Assembly: GCF_000190635.1 (NCBI RefSeq)
Contig: NC_015172.1
Coordinates: 992,001-1,056,000 of the forward strand
DNA: 64,000 nucleotides
From: Syntrophobotulus glycolicus DSM 8271
GTDB lineage: Bacteria > Bacillota > Desulfitobacteriia > Desulfitobacteriales > Syntrophobotulaceae
Direction of reading: 5' to 3'
The position numbers were made by a program, and so were the translations under genes. Below are positions 32,814 to 41,050 of this stretch, piece by piece (the first letter of the stretch is position 1; each line of letters starts with the position of its first letter). A model generated the notes under the pieces. The model was given only the letters and a program-made list of their open reading frames with translations. It was not told where the DNA came from and did no database searches.

Positions 32814-33253
32814 TTACCAATCAACTACTTTCTAATTTTTCTCCATAGATATTATATTAGAGAGAAAAAGGGATTGAGAAAAGTTTATGGACAACCCTTT
32901 TTTCTTTTCGTTCAGTTCAAAGTTGAAGCTATGGTTAGTTCGTCAGATATTAACCTGACACCAAACGTTGATGCCTAGTCCTAAGTAATATCCAATATCG
33001 CCGGAACGAGTTTGAAGGATTTGCAAATCACTGCTGTTCGTCATAAATTGCTGCATAATAAGTTTTAAGGCTTTCAAATATTCTTCTAATCAAAGACTTT
33101 CAGAGGTTGGTGATCACTAGGATTATGAGAGAGCCTTTTGTTGTAGACGGGGATCTTAGATGCATCATAGCCTGTCCACCTCCTTTTGATATTAAAGCTT
33201 CGGGAGTAAACTTAAGCAATCTCATATGTCAGTGAAAATTCGTATGACCATCG
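32814..33253. other. gap upstream of lipoprotein gene
   Basis: About 440 bases with stops in every frame. No ribosome site, terminator or gene remnant that I can name. It is probably decayed sequence between repeated units. Confidence 0.4.
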
Positions 33254-33450
33254 CTTGTTTTTATTTCTACATGATTAGCTTTGATTTGAGATTTATCTGT
33301 TCATTTCTCCTTTCACGATATACATTGCATTAAACGGGCAAAATCACATCCTTTTAAAAGAATAATTTTCAATCAAATTACGACAAATTAACCTATTTTA
33401 CCGAATGCTGATACGGGCGTATATTGGAATTGAAGGCTGTAAGAATGTGA
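33254..33450 (-). repeat. dispersed leader element, copy R3
   Basis: Near-complete copy (TTTATTTCTACATGATTAGC through CAAATTACGACAAATTAACC), without a bacteriocin unit gene directly downstream on its strand; the nearest is the lipoprotein at 32813, 440 bases away. It therefore looks stranded by a deletion. It shares the variant CACATCCTTTTAAAAGAATA with copy R5. Confidence 0.75.
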
Positions 33451-33561
33451 AATGAATAGAACAGCGAAGGTCGTAAGGTGTAATATATAAATCGAATAAG
33501 CGGAAAGGAAGGATTTTTACGTATTAATTAGGCCCATTTGTATCTAAGCTTGGAGCTGTAT

Positions 33562-33810
33562 TGACGCAATGCAGACGGCGTTATGTCATTCTGATTCATA
33601 TTTTTGAGGGTTTTCCAGTCAGCAAAAAAAGCGCCGCCGGAAAAGAAAAAAGCCCTTAAATCCGCTTGTATCACAGCTTTAAGAGCGATTGCTCTGGTAC
33701 CGAGGCCGGAGTCGAACCGGCATGAAGATTATTCAACGTAGCTCGCCTGGCAATACCACAAAGCCAGTAGCTAGACCGTTTGATGATCCATAGCCCCCAT
33801 ACAATTGATC
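33562..33810 (-). repeat. tRNA-3'-end-like repeat, copy T1
   Basis: About 250 bases repeated at 38308-38556. On the minus strand it contains a perfect T-arm (GCCGG-TTCGACT-CCGGC), then CTCGGTACCA like an acceptor end with CCA, and then a terminator stem (GCTCTTAAA/TTTAAGGGC) followed by TTTTTTCTTTT. Upstream there is a CTGGC/GCCAG hairpin but no matching 5' acceptor strand, and one base is missing before CCA, so no functional tRNA is claimed. It may be a tRNA-gene tail captured by an integrating element. Confidence 0.55.
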
Positions 33811-33859
33811 AGGTTTGATTGGCTATGTAGTACTGTAAGATAGAAGGATAAAATAAGTT

Positions 33860-33907
33860 ATAGAGGACGCTAAGAGTTTAATATTCTCAGCGTCCTCTAT
33901 CCTTTTT
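33860..33907. terminator. bidirectional terminator of 350-residue lipoprotein gene
   Basis: A perfect 12-base stem (ATAGAGGACGCT/AGCGTCCTCTAT) with CCTTTTTT on the plus side and an AT-rich tail (ATAACTTATTTT) on the minus side, 25 bases after the minus-strand stop at 33933. Confidence 0.75.
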
Positions 33908-33932
33908 TGTTAAAACAGGAAAGCAGCACAGC

Positions 33933-34985
33933 TTATTTCGTTTGAGTATATTTATTTGAAATATATTTAAATGATCCGTCAGGTTCATTTTTAACAGTTA
34001 AAATACTTTGAGCAGCAAGTTCTTTGCCAAATTCTAATTCAACAAAATCAACCCAAAGAGTCAGTGTTCCATCAGTATTATTTTGGAATTTAGAGACTTC
34101 AAGTGTAGGAGAATAACCACCGCCATTAAAACCATAGAAGGTATAAGTCCCATTCTTCTTGTTGTATTGTTTCAAAGCTCGAAGTGTCTTTGTTGGCACC
34201 TCAAAATATTTTTGCAACTTTTTCTCAACGATATCCTGAGGTATAACAATCGAGTTATTAATGTAATACTTTGAATTGCCCATATATGTGCCGTTTTCAT
34301 ACACCCATAGTCTATCTAAAATGTAATCCCAGTTTAATTCATTGAAGCTGCTACTGTTCCAACTCATAACCAACGGCCCTTGATCAATAAATCCCGGTTC
34401 AACATATCTTTTATAGTATTCGCGGCTTTGTTCGCTTAAAGATAAGACTCTAAAGCCCGTGTTTTCAAGTTCTGGACCATCTTCAAAATGAAAATAAACA
34501 TTTCCTTTCTTTGTGTAAACAAATTTAGTTATGTTTCTTGGAACCATGGTTTCAATACCATTCGCATTGTAAATTATGTAAGAGCATGTCATTTTTCCTT
34601 TGGCATAAGTAAAATTGTAGCTGGTTATATCTAGGATATAGGAAAGAGGCGAATAAACAGTCACTTTCCCTTCTTTTCCAGCTAGAGCATTTTTAAAAAA
34701 ATCATCAACAGGCTTGTAGTTAATCATGTTCTCGTTATATCTTAAAACTGGGAATCCAAGATTTCCAATTTTCTGAGCAACTTCGTTTACTTGTGCATTT
34801 GATGGATTTTCTGATTTATTGTCTGCTACCTCCCTAATGATTTTAGGAATAACTTCTTTAGGAATAACAATTTGAGATTCTTTATTCTGATTTGATGGAA
34901 CATTAGCACAACCAGTTAATGAAAATAGAAATGCTAATGCTGCTAGTAATACTATAATTGTTGGGCAAAAGTTTTTTCTAAACAT
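33933..34985 (-). CDS. putative lipoprotein (DUF6070-like)
   Basis: A 350-residue lipoprotein: signal helix (IIVLLAALAFLFSLTGC) with lipobox SLTGC, then an exposed beta-rich domain (YNFTYAKGKMTCSYIIYNAN, FVYTKKGNVYFHFEDG). It resembles clostridial lipoproteins annotated DUF6070, a tentative match. GAGGAG lies 7 bases before ATG 34985. It sits between the two bacteriocin units with its own terminator, so it may be a separate cargo gene. Function unknown; a neutralising or immunity role is only suggested by location. Confidence 0.75.
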   Translation of the reverse strand: MFRKNFCPTIIVLLAALAFLFSLTGCANVPSNQNKESQIVIPKEVIPKIIREVADNKSENPSNAQVNEVAQKIGNLGFPVLRYNENMINYKPVDDFFKNALAGKEGKVTVYSPLSYILDITSYNFTYAKGKMTCSYIIYNANGIETMVPRNITKFVYTKKGNVYFHFEDGPELENTGFRVLSLSEQSREYYKRYVEPGFIDQGPLVMSWNSSSFNELNWDYILDRLWVYENGTYMGNSKYYINNSIVIPQDIVEKKLQKYFEVPTKTLRALKQYNKKNGTYTFYGFNGGGYSPTLEVSKFQNNTDGTLTLWVDFVELEFGKELAAQSILTVKNEPDGSFKYISNKYTQTK

Positions 34986-35100
34986 ACTTGTCTCCTCTAT
35001 GAATGTATTTCACTTACTCTTATTTATTCGATATAATGCAAAAAACCCTTGGAATAAAATGAGACTAAATGATGTAATATTGTTATATAAAATCTAAGGT

Positions 35101-35345
35101 TTAGTAATAAAAAGTATAATAAGCACTACTTGTTTTGTAACCGTAGGCACCGTTTGCTCTATGCGTACCAAGAATCGACCAATAATGGGTTTGTGATCTA
35201 TTGGCATTATGACCTACATCTGCCTGAGCCCAATCAGGTCCATAGTCCTCATCAATAGTAAGAATATTAGACAGGTTAAACAGAAAGCCTATGATGATTA
35301 ACAAGGATATGACGATCAGTTTTATTTGATAAAACCCTTCTGCTT
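35101..35345 (-). pseudogene. chimera: DUF1430 start fused to bacteriocin C-terminal half
   Basis: On the minus strand, sequence from the DUF1430 leader (GCAGAAGGG) runs into a damaged DUF1430 start (its ATGATGAAG is lost) and through IIGFLFN; after a short joint it becomes the last 50 residues of the bacteriocin, DEDYGPDWAQADVGHNANRS to YYTFYY. The tail DNA differs from 38789-38939 at about one base. An open frame of 67 codons (35101-35304, TTG or ATG start) could make a peptide, but its signal helix is too short for export, so it is called a pseudogene. It records a recombination between a fourth DUF1430 copy and a second bacteriocin gene. Confidence 0.8.
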
Positions 35346-35434
35346 AATTGTGGCAAATATTGAGCGGAGGAATGTCTCCATATCAGAGATATCGTAGCTG
35401 AAGACTCTCAAACTCATTGATATTATGACTAAAG

Positions 35435-35474
35435 TACATGAGCTTTCAATCTAATCAAATTGAAAGCTCATGTA
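35435..35474. terminator. perfect 16-bp inverted repeat downstream of ATPase copy C
   Basis: TACATGAGCTTTCAAT and its exact complement with an 8-base loop, 90 bases past the ATPase stop on the minus strand. The tail on that strand is CTTTAGTCATAAT, only mildly U-rich. Terminator is the most likely reading. Confidence 0.6.
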
Positions 35475-35563
35475 TGATTCAAATACGAAGATTTATTGCA
35501 ATACGATAATTATTCACCTTGACTTGTACATGACCCTGCCTTAGCATACGTTCAAAGCAAAAT

Positions 35564-36172
35564 TTATAGTTCGATCACTCTCTGGGCCTTATCTTTAATT
35601 TTTTGATCATGGGTCACGATAATGACGGTTTTCCCTTCGGCATTTAGTGAAAGCAGAATATCCATAATGATTTGAGCATTTTTGGCGTCCAGCGATCCTG
35701 TCGGTTCATCCGCTAAAACGATCTGGCATTTTTTTAGAAATAAACGGGCCAATGCTACCCGCTGCTGCTCTCCGCCGGACAGGGTATAGACTTTGCTATG
35801 CAGTTTGCTTTCTAACCCGACTCTTTCCAGCACTTCTTCAATCGTATGATTGGTGCGGCTGCCCTGCCTGATCAACTCAAGGTTCTGTTCAACTGTTTTA
35901 CTTTCGATCAGCGCGAAATTTTGAAAGATAAACCCGGCGACAGAGCGGAAATACTCCAGTTTCTGCTTATTGGTCGTGTACTCGATTCCATTGATTCTTA
36001 AGCTTCCGGCGTCAATCGGCTCGATTAAGCCGATCATGTTTAATAAGGTGGTCTTTCCCGTTCCGCTGGCACCGGAAAAGCAGACGAATTCCTGATCCTC
36101 GATCAGAAAATTATAATCCTGAAAGAGAGTCAGACCATCAAACTTTTTGGTGATATCAATTCCTTCAATCAT
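35564..36172 (-). CDS. lactococcin-972-group ABC transporter ATPase, copy C
   Basis: 202 residues, the same protein sequence as 29404-30012 (Walker A GASGTGKTT, signature LSGGEQQR, Walker B IVLADEPTGSLD). It overlaps DUF1430 copy C by ATGA. DNA differences from copy B are few and synonymous, pointing to recent duplication or gene conversion. With DUF1430 copy C it forms the unit next to the intact bacteriocin gene, so it is the best candidate for the working exporter or immunity ATPase. Confidence 0.92.
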   Translation of the reverse strand: MIEGIDITKKFDGLTLFQDYNFLIEDQEFVCFSGASGTGKTTLLNMIGLIEPIDAGSLRINGIEYTTNKQKLEYFRSVAGFIFQNFALIESKTVEQNLELIRQGSRTNHTIEEVLERVGLESKLHSKVYTLSGGEQQRVALARLFLKKCQIVLADEPTGSLDAKNAQIIMDILLSLNAEGKTVIIVTHDQKIKDKAQRVIEL

Positions 36173-38142
36173 AATATCCTTCCTTCCAGAATGGCCGGGA
36201 TATTGGCTTTTTCCATCGCGCTTGCCTTCTTGGCGATAAATCCTGACTCAAGCGCCAGCAAAATCAGCCCTCCCCAGATCAGATCAGCCCCCTCGGCAAT
36301 CCCTAAAAGTCCTTTCAGCAAAAACGCCAGGAATAAGCTCAGCAGAAAAACGACGAATGTAATCAGGATTAACCGTTTGTTTCTGGCAAAAAATGAGTAG
36401 CCCAGGACTTTTTTCAGCGCCAGTTCCATCGCGTTGAACTGATACTCCAGCTTGAGAATAAAACTGATCAGCGCCAGTTCCAGCGCCAGCAAGAAGATCG
36501 ACAAAATCACGACCAATTTCATATTGCGTGAGATCATCGTCCAATTGTATTCATAGACATCCAGGGCATTGGATTTTACCGTGATTTGATCAGACAGCTG
36601 ATACTCCGTGATAAAATTATTGAAGTCCTGCTCGGGGATATTGTACATTGTACTATAGGCATAGTACATAGCATTGTCTGCCTGATCTTCATCAATTTGT
36701 TGAAGCGTATTATTGAATAATATGATCGGGTTTGCCATTGGCCTGCTTACATACTTGTCCACCATGTTATGAATGCCCACTAAACTTACATCGTCATGAT
36801 ATACTTTGGTTTTAAGACTTATATTTCGACCAAACAAACCAGTGAATATTTCTTTCGCGATCGCATATTCTTGTGAATCCTCTGATATACCGGACGGGAT
36901 AAGGATATAATAATCATCGTCCGCGCTTTCGACCGTCTCAGCCAAGGCATTGTTCACTCTTAAAATTTCTTCAAACGAATTTCTATTGATTAGGATAACA
37001 GGGTAAGGACTGCTCAACTCAGCTGTCAAATCGTTGTATTGCAAGGAATAGTTTTGAAATCGTTGATAGAATTCCTGATTCATCGTTTCGTCATCTGATG
37101 TTGTTTTGCCTAAGTGATTGTCCACCCTGTAATTCAATTGGTAGTATTTATAATCCTTATGTTCGGAAAAAAAATCAGATTGCTTGTACATCAGATACCC
37201 TTGAACCAGTATCGCGAAATTGCTGGATAGGACAATGAGGGTGAGTATGGTGGTGACGGTTTTCAGGATATAGTTGGCTGTAAGCAGTCCGCCGCCGGAG
37301 CGTCTGGCCGCGATATCCTTTTTCAAGTTAACGCGCAAAATTGCCGCGTTGATCAGGGTATTGGCTATCATGAACACCAGAAAGGCCAGGGCCAGGGCTT
37401 CAATCTTAAAAAAGACATTGGAGAAGGGGCGTAATAGGAACGGTATGCTGATAAAGGCGCCGGCCAGGATAGCGAGATCAGCCAAAGCATTTTTGCCGAA
37501 AAGGGCTTTTACATCCTCCCCAAGGGTGATCCGCACCATGATTTCCTTCTTCAGGCTGATGATTTCATAAATCGTCAACAGCAGGATCAGGCCGAAAATG
37601 ATCGACCAAACTGAAAATAGATTCAGCCAGGTCTCTTGATCGGAGCTGAACAAATTCGGGAGTCCGCCTCCGTATTTACCGATCAGGCTCGCTTTGAATA
37701 GGCGCATCGCTTCCTGGTGAGATGGATCGCCAATGTAATAACAGTCTTTGAACTTTTCAATAGTCTTAATATTACTGAAATCCTCGTATTTGACTTGTGT
37801 TTCTCCCATAAAAAGGCTGTTATACTTTCCTTCAGGAATCCCCTTGGCTTGCAGGGTTTTCAAGGCGTTCGGCGTGCCGAATACCGTTATCTCTTTTTTG
37901 TATGCCGAGATAAACGTAATATCCAGAAAAAAGAAATCGACATCGTACTCCTTTCCTGCATTGAGAAAATCCTGGATGACTTCTTTTTCCCCGATAACGG
38001 CTTGCCGATTCACAAAATCAAATCCTGACTGGTAGTAGGATTCTTGAAAGCCGTCCAGATAAAGAATGAATAATTCCCCGTTAAAAATAAAGCCTATGGT
38101 GATTAACAGGTATATGATGATCAGTTTTATTTTCTTCATCAT
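36169..38142 (-). CDS. bacteriocin-associated membrane protein (DUF1430), copy C
   Basis: A 657-residue DUF1430 protein with the topology of copies A and B. Its first exposed domain is the most divergent of the three (for example FLDITFISAYKKEITVFGTP against FVDSTIVSAYAKEITIFGTP in A and B), while the membrane segments are almost unchanged. It follows leader element R4 and is coupled to ATPase copy C. It lies 650 bases downstream of the intact bacteriocin gene on the same strand, the gene order usual for lactococcin 972-type loci (bacteriocin, membrane protein, ATPase). Confidence 0.9.
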   Translation of the reverse strand: MMKKIKLIIIYLLITIGFIFNGELFILYLDGFQESYYQSGFDFVNRQAVIGEKEVIQDFLNAGKEYDVDFFFLDITFISAYKKEITVFGTPNALKTLQAKGIPEGKYNSLFMGETQVKYEDFSNIKTIEKFKDCYYIGDPSHQEAMRLFKASLIGKYGGGLPNLFSSDQETWLNLFSVWSIIFGLILLLTIYEIISLKKEIMVRITLGEDVKALFGKNALADLAILAGAFISIPFLLRPFSNVFFKIEALALAFLVFMIANTLINAAILRVNLKKDIAARRSGGGLLTANYILKTVTTILTLIVLSSNFAILVQGYLMYKQSDFFSEHKDYKYYQLNYRVDNHLGKTTSDDETMNQEFYQRFQNYSLQYNDLTAELSSPYPVILINRNSFEEILRVNNALAETVESADDDYYILIPSGISEDSQEYAIAKEIFTGLFGRNISLKTKVYHDDVSLVGIHNMVDKYVSRPMANPIILFNNTLQQIDEDQADNAMYYAYSTMYNIPEQDFNNFITEYQLSDQITVKSNALDVYEYNWTMISRNMKLVVILSIFLLALELALISFILKLEYQFNAMELALKKVLGYSFFARNKRLILITFVVFLLSLFLAFLLKGLLGIAEGADLIWGGLILLALESGFIAKKASAMEKANIPAILEGRIL

Positions 38143-38149
38143 ACAAAAC

Positions 38150-38307
38150 CCTTCTGCTTTTTGTTTCTACATGATTGGCTTTGATTTGAGATTTATCTGT
38201 TCATTTCTCCCTTCACGATATACATTACATTAAACGGGTAGAATCACCTCTTATAAAGAAATATATTTTCAATCAAATTACGACAAATTAACCTATTTTA
38301 CCGGAAA
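38150..38307 (-). repeat. dispersed leader element, copy R4
   Basis: Full copy directly upstream of DUF1430 copy C, nearly the same as R2 over about 150 bases, including the TAATGTATATCGTGAAGGGAG box. R2 and R4 are the two copies in front of complete membrane protein-ATPase units. Confidence 0.75.
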
Positions 38308-38556
38308 ATGACGCAATGCAAACGGCGTTATGTCATTCTGATTCATATTTTTGAGGGTTTCCCAGTCAGCAAGAAAAGCGCCGCCGGGAAAGAAAAAAGC
38401 CCTTAAATCCGCTTGTATCACAGCTTTAAGAGCGATTGCTTCTGGTACCGAGGCCGGAGTCGAACCGGCATGAAGATTATTCAACGTAGCTCGCCTGGCA
38501 ATACCACAAAGCCAGTAGCTAGACCGTTTGATGATCCATAGCCCCCATACAATTAT
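38308..38556 (-). repeat. tRNA-3'-end-like repeat, copy T2
   Basis: Second copy of the T1 sequence, with the same T-arm, CTCGGTACCA end and following terminator. It differs by an extra T (GCTTCTGG against GCTCTGG) and a few substitutions. It joins leader element R4 directly and ends at CCCATACAATT. Confidence 0.55.
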
Positions 38557-38788
38557 CCCTGTTGCTTGCATTTCTGACGGTGCGCTTCCCGTATCTTTCA
38601 TATGATCGTTGGACTTCCCCGTTTTGTAGACTTTATTCGATTGACGGATGAGAAAAAATCCATTTCAAGAGTATCGGGACGTCAATCTTGGAGTTTTCAC
38701 AGAGTTCAGGATACACCCTCGAGCATCGTTTAATCATTCAATAAATTCAATGCTTCCATATAATTTTAAATAGGATAACATCATTGGT
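38557..38788. other. gap between T2 and bacteriocin gene
   Basis: No gene or clear signal is seen. It lies downstream of the bacteriocin stop and has no obvious terminator stem. Confidence 0.35.
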
Positions 38789-39151
38789 TTAGTAATAAAA
38801 AGTATAATAAGCACTACTTGTTTTGTAACCGTAAGCACCGTTTGCTCTATGCGTACCAAGAATCGACCAATAATGGGTTTGTGATCTATTGGCATTATGA
38901 CCTACATCTGCCTGAGCCCAATCAGGTCCATAGTCCTCATCCGAGTCCATTAGTTCACCATCACACCAAAGCTGTGAATGTGCACTAACAGATTGGGTAC
39001 CGGAGCCTGAAGTATATGAATAACCACCTACATATGAACTTAGATTAGTAAAGGCAGAAACACCTTTATAAGAATACGCATACACAGGAATTGCATATAA
39101 ACATAATACAATTAGTGTCAATGCAATCACTTTATATTTTTTGGATTTCAT
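38789..39151 (-). CDS. lactococcin 972 family bacteriocin precursor
   Basis: A 120-residue precursor: Sec signal peptide (residues 1-25, helix ALTLIVLCLYAIPVYA) and a mature part of about 95 residues rich in Tyr, Ser, Gly and Asn. The end, WAQADVGHNANRS ... SSAYYTFYY, parallels the end of lactococcin 972 (WAKATVGRN...SFYYNFW). Lactococcin 972 blocks septum formation by binding lipid II; whether this protein does so is not known. It has one Cys (LWCDGE), unusual for the family, and is longer. AAGGAGG upstream lies inside the end of the preceding gene, 5 bases away, so the two are one operon. Exported by Sec. Confidence 0.85.
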   Translation of the reverse strand: MKSKKYKVIALTLIVLCLYAIPVYAYSYKGVSAFTNLSSYVGGYSYTSGSGTQSVSAHSQLWCDGELMDSDEDYGPDWAQADVGHNANRSQTHYWSILGTHRANGAYGYKTSSAYYTFYY

Positions 39152-39155
39152 AATT

Positions 39156-39668
39156 TTATTCTACCTCCTTCTTATCTATACGATCAGTTTTAGTTGGATA
39201 TTGTTTTGATACATCATATTTAATAAGAGATATATTTCCATCCTTGTGTTTAATTGCTACTAAAACTTCATCTTTATTATCTTCAAAGAAAAAAACTGGA
39301 AGTTTATCACCTTTTTTAAGAATATGTTCTTCTCCTAACATAAAATTAGCAGCCAGTACTTTGTTTTTTGCATCTGATTGCAAACTACTGGTAGTAAGAC
39401 TGTCATTAGCAGTACTACTTTCAGTGTCAGACAAATCCTCCCAAAAAAATGTTTTATATTTTTCATTATCTATATCAAAAGTTTTAATAGCTGAATCTTT
39501 AACTTTTTGTTGTACTTCTAAATTTTTAGCTTTAACTTCTTTATCCATTTCTAATTGTGAGTGTTGTACATTACTTGCATAAGCAATGCTTCCCACAAAT
39601 AGAGCAACGAATAAGGCGAACATACTGCTCGTACCTATTGCAATTTTTTTAATATTCTTTTTATTCAT
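39156..39668 (-). CDS. small membrane-anchored protein of bacteriocin locus, copy 2
   Basis: A 170-residue protein with an N-terminal helix (SMFALFVALFVGSIAYAS, possibly a cleavable signal) and a Lys/Asp/Ser-rich exposed part; the C-terminal 60 residues align with the protein at 26712-27155. It precedes the bacteriocin gene and contains its ribosome site. The conserved FFxEdN, VxxAxKHxDG and KTxxI pattern in both copies defines a small family linked to lactococcin-972-type genes. Function not known. The start at 39668 has AAAGGTGTG about 10 bases upstream. Confidence 0.78.
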   Translation of the reverse strand: MNKKNIKKIAIGTSSMFALFVALFVGSIAYASNVQHSQLEMDKEVKAKNLEVQQKVKDSAIKTFDIDNEKYKTFFWEDLSDTESSTANDSLTTSSLQSDAKNKVLAANFMLGEEHILKKGDKLPVFFFEDNKDEVLVAIKHKDGNISLIKYDVSKQYPTKTDRIDKKEVE

Positions 39669-40071
39669 TTACCACTACACACCTTTCATTATCATCAAAT
39701 TTTACAATGCTCAGCTTGTCGTTAATTTTCATAATACTTTAAGTTTTCATTTTAGCACCTTGTATAATAGAGTCCGGAGACGGGCTCCATTATCTTTCTC
39801 CCCAATATGGGTTAAAATGTAGTCTGCGCTGTGGATTGATTTCGTACTTGGCGGGTTCTCCCGACTGGTTCTATTCTGGAAGCGACAACCACAGCTCTAT
39901 GCTAATTCGTCAGTTAATTGGATAACGCAACGACGCCTTAATATCAGACAAAGATACATTCAGTTTGTTTTATTCTTCATTAAGGCAACAGCAAGGAATA
40001 TTTGAGTTGAGTTTATAACATTTTTCTTCATTTGTAACTACAACTATTTGTAGTATTGGGAATATTTTGCT
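39669..40071. other. upstream region of bacteriocin operon
   Basis: No gene. It includes the near-palindrome at 39764-39793 and an AT-rich promoter zone on the minus strand (CTTAAAGTATTATG). The remainder is AT-rich and unassigned. Confidence 0.4.
39764..39793. promoter_or_regulatory. 30-bp near-palindrome, candidate operator
   Basis: ATAATAGAGTCCG and CGGGCTCCATTAT form 13-base arms with two transition differences. It lies 100 bases upstream of the first gene of the bacteriocin operon and 280 bases from the LuxR-type gene, and could be an operator for it. Confidence 0.4.
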
Positions 40072-40287
40072 CTAAATAATCCCTTTTGATTTTGCAATTG
40101 ATATAGCTTCGGTAGAAGTCTTTGCATCTAATTTCGCAAAAATTTGTCTCTTGTGATAATTTACGCCATTTATACTCAAATACATTTTTGATGCTATTTG
40201 CTTAACCGTCAAACCATTCGACAAATATTTAATAATAGTAATCTGTTGATCACTTAACAGAAAAAACGGAGCACTTCTATGAACCAT
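40072..40287 (-). CDS. solo LuxR-type helix-turn-helix protein
   Basis: A 71-residue protein made almost entirely of a GerE/LuxR DNA-binding domain: LSDQQITIIKYLSNGLTVKQ, then IASKMYLSINGVNYHKRQIF and AKLDAKTSTEAISIAKSKG. There is no receiver or ligand domain. AAAGGAG lies 8 bases before ATG 40287, which supports a genuine short gene rather than a fragment. It is placed directly upstream of the bacteriocin operon on the same strand, behind leader element R5, and could regulate it; the near-palindrome at 39764 is a candidate site. Confidence 0.75.
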   Translation of the reverse strand: MVHRSAPFFLLSDQQITIIKYLSNGLTVKQIASKMYLSINGVNYHKRQIFAKLDAKTSTEAISIAKSKGII

Positions 40288-40339
40288 AGCCTGTTTCTCC
40301 TTTTTTTGACATCGAACTTTCTGGGAGTGACACCAGTCT

Positions 40340-40530
40340 CATAGTGCAGTGAAGATTAACATAGTCTGCGCTTGTTTTTTTCGTTCTACGTGATTGGCTT
40401 TCATTTTGATTTGAGATTTATCTGTTCATTTCTCCCTTCACGATATACATTGCATTAAACGGGCAAAATCACATCCTTTTAAAAGAATAATTTTCAATCA
40501 AATTACGACAAATTAACCTATTTTACCGAA
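40340..40530 (-). repeat. dispersed leader element, copy R5
   Basis: Full copy plus about 45 bases shared only with R1 (GTGCAGTGAAGATTA, CATAGTCTGCGC). It lies 53 bases upstream of the solo LuxR-type gene. Shares the variant CACATCCTTTTAAAAGAATA with R3. Confidence 0.7.
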
Positions 40531-40552
40531 TGAGGCCTGATTAAATATAGGA

Positions 40553-40595
40553 AAAAGCCGTACTACCGTTTATGAAAAACAGCAGTACGGCTTTT
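40553..40595. terminator. bidirectional terminator after secreted-protein gene
   Basis: AAAAGCCGTACT/AGTACGGCTTTT, a perfect 12-base stem with built-in A and T runs, 14 bases past the stop codon at 40609 on the minus strand. Confidence 0.8.
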
Positions 40596-40608
40596 GCAAA
40601 CATTTATG

Positions 40609-41046
40609 TCAATACGCGGTCACTGGATTTGAAGTAACAATCTTCGTTTCTGATCCTCCGTTATCGGCAACGTAAAACTCAACATAACTCCGGTATTGTG
40701 TGCCGGGCGTTCCATAATAGTAGCAATCATAAATATAGGTACCGCTATTGTAGAGATAATCATTTCTGACTATTGTATAGATAGACTGCCAGTAACCATT
40801 TTTTAAGGTTTGGACTTCTATGGTTTTGACTCCAAGTTGGTCGACGATCCTTGTGGCATCTAATTTATTTTTCAGCAAAATTGTCCCATTGCCCATTGCT
40901 TTTGTACTTACACTTGTGGACCGGATATATAAACTTGCCTTGGGGGCTTGAACATTCCCGGCACTTGCATAAGAAGCCAGCGGGGAAGCCAGCATACACA
41001 GCATAACGGTAAAAAGCAGTGCAATCATCTTTTTTTTACATAACAT
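40609..41046 (-). CDS. secreted protein (DUF6147-like)
   Basis: A 145-residue exported protein: signal peptide (LLFTVMLCMLASPLASYA, cut near residue 28), then a beta-rich domain with IRSTSVSTKAMGNGTILLKN and a Tyr-rich middle (YDCYYYGTPGTQYRSYVEFY). It resembles clostridial DUF6147 proteins, a tentative match. ATG 41046 is chosen because GGAGGT, which overlaps the anti-sigma stop, lies 7 bases before it. It is the third gene of a sigma/anti-sigma operon and is probably part of its regulon. Function unknown. Confidence 0.75.
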   Translation of the reverse strand: MLCKKKMIALLFTVMLCMLASPLASYASAGNVQAPKASLYIRSTSVSTKAMGNGTILLKNKLDATRIVDQLGVKTIEVQTLKNGYWQSIYTIVRNDYLYNSGTYIYDCYYYGTPGTQYRSYVEFYVADNGGSETKIVTSNPVTAY

Positions 41047-41050
41047 AGAT

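Noticed and set aside
33660-33790. A complete tRNA gene
   Set aside because: The T-arm and CCA-like end are good, but there is no complementary 5' acceptor strand, the anticodon-like loop is 11 bases and one base before CCA is missing.
35101-35304. Second functional bacteriocin gene
   Set aside because: The signal sequence is replaced by a few residues of another gene and the start codons of that gene are lost, so export is unlikely.
38293-38601. 102-codon open frame over R4/T2
   Set aside because: It translates a non-coding repeat including the tRNA-like part; no ribosome site.
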